Position numbers and translations under genes: made by a program
Part shown: in pieces, positions 1 through 5,880 of the stretch
Layout of the letters: every line of letters begins with the position of its first letter
Numbering within the stretch: the first letter of the stretch is position 1
From: Trichomonas tenax
Taxonomy: Eukaryota > Parabasalia > Trichomonadida > Trichomonadidae
Reading direction: 5' to 3'
Length of the DNA: 12,303 nucleotides
Assembly (NCBI GenBank): GCA_023091735.1
Contig: JALKBU010001343.1
Location: forward strand, 1-12,303
Notes under the pieces: model-generated
The model's database searches: none
The model's input: only the letters and a program-made list of their open reading frames with translations
Told to the model about the DNA's origin: nothing

Positions 1-451
1 TGTTTTAGATGTTATTGTATATTAAGCTTTAGTTAAGTGAAAAAAAAAGAAGTAAAAAAAAGAGAGAGGGTGAGTGGATTTCAGGGGGGTGTGCTGCGGT
101 TCTGTCCCCCCGCCCGCGAGTCCCTTGTCTTTAGAAGTTAGGTTCCCCCCCCCCCCCCCCCCCCCCCCTCCCTACGGAAATAGAAAGAATGTAACTGAAA
201 ATTGTTCAACTTTTGTGAGGCTGAAAAGCTCCTCATTTTTTAGCAATACAAGAAAAAAAATTTTGTGAAGAATCTAAAATCTCAATTTTTGCACTTCAAG
301 AATGATTTCACGTGTTTTTAAATCGACAGATTCAACTGACAATACATATAAGATGTTTTATCCATATAAATTTTGTGAAATTTTTGAATCTTATCGTTAA
401 TAGAAGATATTATGTCCTGTTTTAAAAAAGTTTATGCAAATCTACTCTCAC
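1..451. other. Intergenic, AT-rich with a G/C-rich patch
   Basis: No gene is supported here. The stretch begins A-rich, passes through a purine-rich run (about 40-70) and a G/C-rich patch (about 84-176), then returns to ordinary AT-rich spacer. The only open frame (74-268, +) exists because the poly-C run translates as polyproline. It has no recognisable domain, so I do not call it. The left window edge may cut an upstream gene's flank. Confidence 0.6.
84..176. repeat. G/C-rich low-complexity patch with C24 run
   Basis: Within an AT-rich spacer there is a G6 run (84-89), a C6 run (106-111) that could pair with it around a short loop, and an uninterrupted run of 24 C (145-168) followed by TCCCT. 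The composition is very unlike the neighbourhood. Poly-C/poly-G tracts can form i-motif or G-quadruplex structures and vary in length by slippage. An assembly or sequencing artefact is equally possible. The run itself is certain as given; its biological meaning is not. Confidence 0.85.
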
Positions 452-1480
452 CTACATTTTTCTCTTAGTTGTATTAAAAATAAAGCGTATAATAACAAAG
501 TATTTACAAATGAACAAAATAATATTCAGATGTGGAATATATTCAGCCTCTTCATCGTCTTCTTCTGATTTGTCATCCTCATTGAGATGACTATATCCTG
601 TATTCGGTGATAATTTGTAGATACTTCGATGTCTGATCATGCTTCCACCTTGAGAAACCTTGAATCATGCTGCGACATCGTAAATATAATCGGATAATGT
701 TGCCGAGAAATCGTCTCGACATTTGACAAAGGTATAGAGGAGCGTTTTACTGATAGATAGACTCAACAATAGATGGAAGTGGACTGTGTTATGATGGCCA
801 GTCCATGCTGCTCTTGTTTCAAGTAAAAAATGTAATTCTGACAAATTTTTCGATACTGTTGTATTACAAAATGATTTCCTTCATATAATAGCAGTGAAAA
901 TATGAAATACACGTGTATCTTCAACTAAGTTTAATGTCAGAAAACATCTATTCCAACTAGGAAATAATTCGAAATTTTCATTGAGAGTCAATTCATAAAT
1001 TTCATTGCATCGTATATTGTTGTATTGCAAATGTAATCGAATCACATAGTTGACATCTGAAGAATAAAATGTTGATATTTTGAAGTCATTCAAATTACAG
1101 TAACTTTCTCTAATATTCATATATGATAGTAAGAAAGTGAAGCCTTAATTAGCTTTTCAATACTGTTAAGATTGGCTGGGTAGATTTTTCTGGATGAAAT
1201 TTCGGAAATGAATTGGATTGTATGAGGGTATAAATGCAACCTCATGGTAACATAGGTATACGTAAGAAGTTTGAGTGAAAAACACAATAATTATCCAGAA
1301 TGAAAGGAATTTCCTTCAATATTATGACGCTGATATGCTTACATCCATAGTTTTCTTTATCATCATGCCACAGAAGCCCCATAAATGGATCGTCAATAGC
1401 GAGTTAAGTAAGGAGAAAGACACTCGAAAAATCTGGCAGGGTGTCAAAAAATAGTGCAAGCACCTTTGTTTGCAGTCAAT
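452..1480 (-). pseudogene. Decayed protein gene, family unknown
   Basis: On the minus strand one frame runs from 1120 to 452 (223 codons) broken only by TGA stops at 881-883 and 665-667, giving three same-frame open pieces of roughly 79, 71 and 70 codons. In DNA this AT-rich many more stops would be expected by chance. Upstream, a different minus frame (about 1478-1152) also reads as protein-like, with stops at 1404-1406, 1242-1244 and 1149-1151, so one frameshift near 1120-1150 would join the two. The C-terminal piece has an acidic cluster (DDKSEEDDEEAEY), then a hydrophobic stretch (LNIILFICKYFVIIRFIF) and a basic end (TTKRKM), which looks like a tail-anchored membrane terminus. I recognise no domain. 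It could instead be a recent pseudogene, or an intact gene carrying sequence errors. The 5' limit is uncertain; same-strand open pieces continue weakly to about 1800. Confidence 0.5.
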
Positions 1481-1849
1481 ATTAGCATTTGTTAAAACAT
1501 CATTTTTGATTTTGATTTTTTCGATCGTGTATCTCTTAAACAAGAGAGTGACATAGTTAAACAATGTGCATCAATTGGTTCTAAATAAGAAATAGTTCAT
1601 GTTGTATAATACGTTATCCAGAGAAAACTTAATCATGATATAGATAATTCAAGTGAAATCTTGTTTAAATTAGATCAATGAAAATGAACTAGGAATGCAT
1701 ATTATCATAAACCCAAATGCTGTATGTGAATATGTATCTACTGTTGAAATATCACAGGTATTTAATCATTGGAAATGGAGAAAAATTGGTTTTTCTCATT
1801 CCGAGAAATATCAAAAAATTAAAATCAGAGAAAACTATTGTTGGTCATT
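1481..1849. other. Intergenic, possible 5' remains of decayed gene
   Basis: AT-rich DNA between the decayed minus-strand gene and the palindromic element. Minus-strand pieces without stops (for example around 1565-1620 and 1660-1750) may be further remains of that gene, but each is too short to be sure. A 60-codon plus-strand frame (1695-1877) overlaps them, has no recognisable domain and runs into the element's left end, so I leave it out. Confidence 0.4.
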
Positions 1850-1866
1850 ACAGATATTAAATTCAT
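1850..1866. repeat. Left copy of 17-bp direct repeat flanking the element
   Basis: The sequence ACAGATATTAAATTCAT matches 2890-2906 with one mismatch (C/T at position 15), in the same orientation. The two copies bracket the palindromic element, so this could be an unusually long target-site duplication or an outer part of the element. Confidence 0.6.
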
Positions 1867-1880
1867 GTAATGCATAATAA

Positions 1881-1920
1881 TCCGTCAAATGAAAAGTAAT
1901 ACTTTACATGTCAGATTTGA
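1881..1920 (+). repeat. Left terminal inverted repeat
   Basis: Begins TCCGTCAAATGAAAAGT and continues through ACTTTACATGTCA to ATTTGA. The reverse complement of 2835-2874 follows it over 40 positions with about 7 differences. Its inner half also belongs to the palindrome at 1901-1930. Confidence 0.8.
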
Positions 1921-1930
1921 CATGTAAAGT
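1901..1930. repeat. Short perfect palindrome at inner edge of left terminal repeat
   Basis: ACTTTACATGTCA and its exact reverse complement TGACATGTAAAGT are separated by only GATT. This doubles the terminal-repeat core into a two-fold symmetric site, a typical shape for a dimeric protein's binding site. The right end has only a weak version of the second arm. Confidence 0.85.
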
Positions 1931-2018
1931 GATGTTTAAAATTATAGGGATAGGTCTCAATCATAAAAGTGACAAATATGATTTTGCCTTTTTCCTACAA
2001 GAGCGAAGTCAAGAGAGA

Positions 2019-2080
2019 CTGCGACTGTCTCAAAGACAGCACGAGTATGGGTCCCCATGGTGTCTTCGAGACAGTCGCAG
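2019..2080. repeat. Hairpin A, left copy (imperfect)
   Basis: The left arm starts CTGCGACTGTCTC at 2019 and the right arm ends GAGACAGTCGCAG at 2080. The outer 13 bp pair perfectly; inner arms have several mismatches. Flanked left by TTTTGCCTTTTTCCTAC and right by CTAGTTTTTGCTAC, both of which recur inverted in the right half. Confidence 0.85.
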
Positions 2081-2097
2081 CTAGTTTTTGCTACTTT

Positions 2098-2139
2098 AGG
2101 ACGAAATCGGAATTTCAATAATTTAGCCAATTTCGTCCT
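2098..2139. repeat. Small palindrome present only in the left half
   Basis: AGGACGAAAT (2098-2107) and ATTTCGTCCT (2130-2139) are exact inverted arms around a 22-nt loop. The corresponding linker in the right half lacks this roughly 40-nt stretch, so it is a half-specific insertion, or the right half lost it. Confidence 0.75.
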
Positions 2140-2144
2140 GGACG

Positions 2145-2226
2145 AGTTTGTAGGCATTATTTGCACCAAACAAGACCTGATGTTAGCATTTCAGGTGTGT
2201 TCTGGTGCAAAGGATGCCTACAAACT
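2145..2226. repeat. Hairpin B, left copy, three nested arms
   Basis: Three nested arm pairs: outer AGTTTGTAGGCAT / ATGCCTACAAACT (2145-2157 / 2214-2226), middle TTGCACCA / TGGTGCAA (2161-2168 / 2203-2210) and inner ACCTGA / TCAGGT (2175-2180 / 2191-2196). The whole can fold as one interrupted stem. Confidence 0.85.
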
Positions 2227-2498
2227 TTATTTTTTAAAGTAATTGCAAAAAATTAATATCCTATTAAAATCGCATAAACGATGACCTTGGTTAATGAAAA
2301 TGACATATATTTGGTTATAATTCATTTTTATTTAATATTTTTTATTTCAAATATCACTTTCAAAATCTCTTTGTAAGAAAATTTAATATGATCAATATAA
2401 CAGAAAACACACATGCTTTAAATACACATCATCTTCTCACTTCACAGACAACTTTTGAAAATTGATACAAATATTCAAACTTTGATCAAAAAAACTAG

Positions 2499-2560
2499 CT
2501 GCGACTGTCTCAAAGACACCATGAGGACCCATCCTCATGGTGTCTTTGAGACAGTCGCAG
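2499..2560. repeat. Hairpin A, central copy, perfect 29-bp stem
   Basis: Left arm 2499-2527 and right arm 2532-2560 are exact reverse complements (starting CTGCGACTGTCTCAAAGACA), separated by only the 4-nt loop CCCA. This is the least diverged copy of the A palindrome. Confidence 0.9.
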
Positions 2561-2620
2561 TCTCTCTTGACTTCGCTCTTGTAGGAAAAAGGCAAAAACT
2601 TTGCTTGTTTGGAACAAGTT

Positions 2621-2674
2621 CTTTGCACCAGAACACACCTGAAATGCTAACATCAGGTCTGATTTGGTGCAAAG
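2621..2674. repeat. Hairpin B, right copy (inverted, outer arm replaced)
   Basis: CTTTGCACCA (2621-2630) pairs with TGGTGCAAAG (2665-2674), with ACCTGA / TCAGGT inside. The unit is the reverse complement of the left hairpin B core, but only one outer GTTTGTAGGC-type arm remains (on the right, about 2677-2689). Confidence 0.8.
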
Positions 2675-2711
2675 AATGCCTACAAACTCGTCCTGGAGTA
2701 GCAAAAACTAG

Positions 2712-2773
2712 CTGCGACTGTCTCAAAGACACCATGGGGACCCATCCTCATGCTGTCTTTAAGATAGTCACAA
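2712..2773. repeat. Hairpin A, right copy (degenerate)
   Basis: The left arm (2712-2740) keeps CTGCGACTGTCTCAAAGACA; the right arm (2745-2773) has drifted by several substitutions (GTCTTTAAGATAGTCACA). It is preceded by GTAGCAAAAACTAG, the same linker found inverted after the left copy. Confidence 0.8.
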
Positions 2774-2834
2774 TTATTTTTTATGAAGTCACTTTTGCAG
2801 TCACACCCTTTTTATTATATGTCAGATTCATTCA

Positions 2835-2874
2835 TCAAATATGACGTGTAAAGTGCCACTTTTCGTTTGACTGA
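2835..2874 (-). repeat. Right terminal inverted repeat
   Basis: Read on the minus strand it starts TCAGTCAAACGAAAAGTGGC and continues ACTTTACACGTCA to ATTTGA, mirroring 1881-1920. Outside it, ATAATA on the minus strand (2881-2876) also matches the left flank (1874-1879). Confidence 0.8.
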
Positions 2875-2889
2875 ATATTATAAGCAACA

Positions 2890-2906
2890 ACAGATATTAA
2901 ATTTAT
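2890..2906. repeat. Right copy of 17-bp direct repeat flanking the element
   Basis: ACAGATATTAAATTTAT, one mismatch from 1850-1866, same orientation. It lies just upstream of the putative Myb initiator. Confidence 0.6.
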
Positions 2907-2928
2907 ATTTAAAAACGTAAAATTTTAA

Positions 2929-2933
2929 TCACA
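2929..2933 (+). promoter_or_regulatory. Initiator-like TCACA for the Myb gene
   Basis: Fits TCAYW, the trichomonad initiator consensus established in Trichomonas vaginalis. With +1 at A2931 the leader to the ATG at 2957 would be 26 nt, in the short range usual for these organisms. The motif is short, so chance occurrence is possible. Confidence 0.4.
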
Positions 2934-2956
2934 AAAAATTGCCGCCAAAAAAATCA

Positions 2957-3532
2957 ATGACTGATGATCCTACTCTTAACATTGATTTAACGATGATGCA
3001 GAACATGAATATGCCTCAGCAGCAGATGAACACAGACTACATGAACTTCCAGAACGCAAATCAGCAATATACGCCCGAATTAATAAATTTATTGTATCGA
3101 AATCAACTGACAAACGCAAATCAGACAGCAAAATCCAACCAATACTGCACGAGGGGCAGTTGGTCGCAACAAGAAGACGAACAACTCATTGCAGCCGTTA
3201 ATCAGCTTGGAGCAAAGAAATGGACAGATATAGCAAAGTTTGTGCCGACGAGAAGCTCCAAACAGTGCAGGGAAAGGTGGCACCACTGTTTGAACCCTCA
3301 AATAAGGCACGAACCTTTCGAACCGTGGGAAGATCAAAAAATATTAGAGATGCAGCGAGAAATCGGCAATAAATGGGCAATAATCGCGCAGCAATTGAGA
3401 GGTAGAAGTCCATCGTCGGTCAAAAATCGATGGTATTCAAGTCTAAAAACAAATACAATTCACACAGCAACATTTACCGGTGGATTGATGATGGAAACTA
3501 TAGACAAAGTTTCTGACGGTTTGGATGATTGA
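2957..3532 (+). CDS. R2R3 Myb-like DNA-binding protein
   Basis: A 191-residue nuclear transcription-factor candidate. I start at the first ATG (2957); six upstream in-frame residues would need a non-ATG start. Residues 1-60 are Met/Gln/Asn-rich and disordered-looking, a plausible activation or interaction region. Repeat R2 (about 66-113) has Trp69, Trp89 and Trp108, with SSKQCRERWHHCLNP closely matching the vertebrate c-Myb R2 recognition helix. Repeat R3 (about 119-164) has Phe121 in place of the first Trp, then Trp140 and Trp159, with VKNRW holding the Lys156-Asn157 pair that reads bases in c-Myb R3. No R1 is present. The protein is short, as usual for trichomonad Mybs, which form a large family. 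Its promoter abuts the inverted-repeat element. The target genes cannot be told from this window. Confidence 0.92.
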   Translation: MTDDPTLNIDLTMMQNMNMPQQQMNTDYMNFQNANQQYTPELINLLYRNQLTNANQTAKSNQYCTRGSWSQQEDEQLIAAVNQLGAKKWTDIAKFVPTRSSKQCRERWHHCLNPQIRHEPFEPWEDQKILEMQREIGNKWAIIAQQLRGRSPSSVKNRWYSSLKTNTIHTATFTGGLMMETIDKVSDGLDD

Positions 3533-3937
3533 AAGATGAAAAAATAATTGTTTTTGATAATTATTTTCTTTGTTCTAATTTGTCTTTATTAAATGCATGT
3601 CCTTGTTTTTTACAAATATGACCGAACATAGATTCCTTTCCCTTTAAATACAACATAACGAGAAATTAAAATCAATAATTTTTTAATATAATCATATTTG
3701 AAGCTTGAAATCTAAAATCTTTTTAGAATGTATATTAGTAGATTACATATTCGACTACAATTTTGCATTTTATATTAAATAATATATTTGATATAATAAA
3801 TTGAGTAATAGCTTAGATATTTTAAAATAATAATATATATTAGAAATAAAATATATTCATAAAGAGAAAATATGTTAAAATAGGTTTAATTGATGAGAAA
3901 AGTGGATTTAAGTTATATCGAAAAGTGACAAATTTTG
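3533..3937. other. Intergenic, extremely AT-rich
   Basis: This stretch holds the 3' flank of the Myb gene and the 5' flank of the peptidase gene, both on the plus strand. It is almost entirely A/T, with poly-AT stretches between 3770 and 3860. A TCATA at 3857-3861 fits the trichomonad initiator but lies about 78 nt before the next ATG, farther than usual. No RNA gene or ORF is seen. Confidence 0.6.
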
Positions 3938-5800
3938 ATGTTTTATGTTGGAGGAATTAGAAATCTTGCCAACACTTGTTACCTTGGGAGTTCACTTCAA
4001 CTCCTATTCAGATATAAACCTTTTGTTGAAATTGTAAAAAAATATGAAAATATTCCACAATTCCAAATTCTATCTTCTTTTTTTCGCTCTTTTACAACAC
4101 AAAACACAACAGACCCGACGCCAATAATCAATATGATGAATATAAACTATACAGAACAGCATGATCTCACCGAATTTTTAACAAAATTTATTGAATTCGT
4201 AGGAAACTGCTTTCCTAACCAATTAGATAACGAATTTCTCGATATCTTCACTAGTAACACAATTATTTCAACCGATATTCCAATAGACACTTTTATATTT
4301 TATACGATTCCAGTTCAAGCGAATTCAGACATCCAATCCATTATATACGACCAAATGCAGTACAGCAAAATGCTTTTTTATAGAAAACGCTCGGATTTAT
4401 TTCTCGTTCAATTAAATCGAATGGAATATGATAAAGAACAACACACATTCAATAAAAACATGGGAAGAGTCTCAGTTCCAGACACATTAGACTTAACTGC
4501 CTTTGGTGGACATTTTTACAAACTTTATGCTGCATCAATGCACATTGGATCCGGATTTAAAGGTCATTATATAACATGCGTTCACGATAAAGAAGGATGG
4601 ATAGAAATCAACGATGACATGGTAAGAGAGGTAACAGAAGATCAGGCGCATGCATCTTTTAATGATGATAATAAGAACGCTTATGTTATTGCTTATGTTG
4701 CGAAGACCGATGACATTATAACATTGCGTGAAAAAGTTGAAGCGTCATTTGACAATATAACGAAATTAATAACTACATCGCAGATTGAGAATTCGTATAA
4801 TCTTTTCGTGAAGACATTAGAACAAACAACAATGCAGATTACCGATGTTCGATACACGCAAAAAACGAAAGAAGAATCTAAAGAAATCATCGAAAATTTG
4901 GAGCAGATTTATGATGTTAAGTATAGCCTCGATGACAAGAATATATCTGAAACTATTCCTAGTGAATTCTATGATAACTTTTCGACACTTTATTTATATT
5001 GTCAACAAAAAGAAAGAATTTTTGTTAACGATGTTTTCTTCATGAAACCAATTAAATTTAATTTCACTCTTTTCCAAACGCAGTTAACTTTTGAAGGAAA
5101 CTTCCACCCACTTCATAAAACATCTGAGTTCTCCAAATTTGTTAAAACCGTTCTCTTCAAAGTTCTCAACTTAAATCCACGAGAATTCCAACTTTTAATA
5201 TCATCGACGAAAAATGAACAAAACACATTTTACAAAGTCACCGATAATATCGTTTTAAAGAGTTTCCAGAACATTGCTAAGTCGAATAACATCGAAATTG
5301 TATTCCCTGAGCTTCTTTCTCCGCATGTTGAGAGTTTCCACTTCTCTATTCTTCAATTGGATGATTTCTTCCACGAGCACAAAAAAGTTGAAATGAGTTT
5401 TGACAGCTTTGTAGGAATGACATCAGACAAATACATAGAGAAAATAGCAGCGTTCCACACCTGCTTTTACATACTTGGTGAATACTGGAAGTTGCACAAA
5501 TGCGAATCTTGTTTGTTGGAACATTTATATATATTGAGTTCGATGCACAACGTTTTCTTCGGTCCACAGATTGACGATGACATATTCCCGTGTTTTGAAA
5601 TTGGAAGCAGCAATATTTTCTTGTTCAGATTAACGAAAGGAACGAAACTTGGAGAACTTGTTTTCTATTTCCAAGCAAAAGTTAACGCTCCACTTTATTT
5701 GGCGTTTTCCAAAGATGGAAAAAATCTTATTGACGATCCAATGTATGATGATTTCTATTCATCATCGAATGGATGTTTTGTTTATTCTTTCAACTTGTAA
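3938..5800 (+). CDS. C19 (USP/UCH-type) ubiquitin-specific peptidase, diverged
   Basis: A 620-residue predicted deubiquitinating cysteine peptidase that would cleave ubiquitin or a ubiquitin-like modifier from proteins. I use the ATG at 3938. The Cys box is near the N-terminus (GGIRNLANTCYLGSSLQLLF, nucleophile Cys14), followed by a QQD-box variant, EQHDLTEFL (about 73-81). The His box has YKLYAASMHIGSGFKGHYIT (general base His210) and WIEINDDMV, with Asp226 as the likely third catalytic residue. All three catalytic positions are present, so activity is plausible. Departures from the family: NLANTCYLGS instead of NLGNTCYxNS, His for the second Gln of the QQD box, a compact catalytic core (about residues 5-255), and no CxxC zinc-finger pairs. 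Residues 256-620 match nothing I recognise and may select substrates. No signal peptide or membrane segment is seen, so it is cytosolic or nuclear. Confidence 0.85.
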   Translation: MFYVGGIRNLANTCYLGSSLQLLFRYKPFVEIVKKYENIPQFQILSSFFRSFTTQNTTDPTPIINMMNINYTEQHDLTEFLTKFIEFVGNCFPNQLDNEFLDIFTSNTIISTDIPIDTFIFYTIPVQANSDIQSIIYDQMQYSKMLFYRKRSDLFLVQLNRMEYDKEQHTFNKNMGRVSVPDTLDLTAFGGHFYKLYAASMHIGSGFKGHYITCVHDKEGWIEINDDMVREVTEDQAHASFNDDNKNAYVIAYVAKTDDIITLREKVEASFDNITKLITTSQIENSYNLFVKTLEQTTMQITDVRYTQKTKEESKEIIENLEQIYDVKYSLDDKNISETIPSEFYDNFSTLYLYCQQKERIFVNDVFFMKPIKFNFTLFQTQLTFEGNFHPLHKTSEFSKFVKTVLFKVLNLNPREFQLLISSTKNEQNTFYKVTDNIVLKSFQNIAKSNNIEIVFPELLSPHVESFHFSILQLDDFFHEHKKVEMSFDSFVGMTSDKYIEKIAAFHTCFYILGEYWKLHKCESCLLEHLYILSSMHNVFFGPQIDDDIFPCFEIGSSNIFLFRLTKGTKLGELVFYFQAKVNAPLYLAFSKDGKNLIDDPMYDDFYSSSNGCFVYSFNL

Positions 5801-5880
5801 TTAAAATTTGTTTGATTTGTTTTTTTACGGAATTAGAAGAAACAAAATAATAAAACATAAATAAAACTATAAAAAAAATA
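5801..5880. terminator. Shared 3' region of convergent genes
   Basis: Only 80 bp separate two convergent stop codons. On the plus strand TAAA follows the peptidase stop by one base (5802-5805), fitting the trichomonad polyadenylation signal. A/T runs on both strands fill the rest, so the two transcripts' 3' ends may overlap. Confidence 0.5.

Larger units (their letters stand above)
1867..2890. mobile_element. Non-autonomous, palindrome-rich inverted-repeat element (MITE/foldback-like)
   Basis: About 1 kb bounded by terminal inverted repeats (1881-1920 and 2835-2874; a weaker AT-rich match extends out to 1874 and 2881) and by a 17-bp direct repeat. The interior is arranged as inverted halves: 1982-2095 pairs with 2489-2597, and 2135-2212 pairs with about 2621-2700. 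The building block is a spacer, hairpin A, a short linker and hairpin B. The left half holds A-B and the right half holds, read inward from its end, A-B-spacer-A. The centre (about 2230-2480) is AT-rich filler. Open frames inside (1957-2169 -, 2057-2242 +, 2455-2844 +) are translations of the palindromes, repeat the same peptide in both directions and have no domain, so I see no transposase. Mobility is inferred from structure. It would need a transposase supplied in trans; which superfamily I cannot say. Confidence 0.7.

Noticed and set aside
74..268. 64-codon plus-strand frame with a polyproline run
   Set aside because: The proline run is just the C24 tract and the rest has no domain or start context.
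392..399. TATCGTTA, reverse complement of TAACGATA, resembling a trichomonad Myb recognition element
   Set aside because: An 8-mer of this composition is expected by chance in AT-rich DNA, and it lies by the 3' end of a decayed gene rather than in a promoter.
1695..1877. 60-codon plus-strand frame
   Set aside because: No domain, runs into the mobile element's left end, and lies opposite weak traces of the minus-strand decayed gene.
2455..2844. 129-codon plus-strand frame, with smaller frames on both strands of the same stretch, as a possible gene
   Set aside because: The frame is the translation of the element's palindromes: the same peptide (TSCDCLKDTM...) recurs in other frames and on the opposite strand. 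It starts inside AT-rich filler and has no recognisable domain.
1881..2874. CRISPR-like array from the repeated hairpins
   Set aside because: The repeats are inverted, unevenly spaced and of two types, and the genome is eukaryotic; the pattern fits a transposable element.
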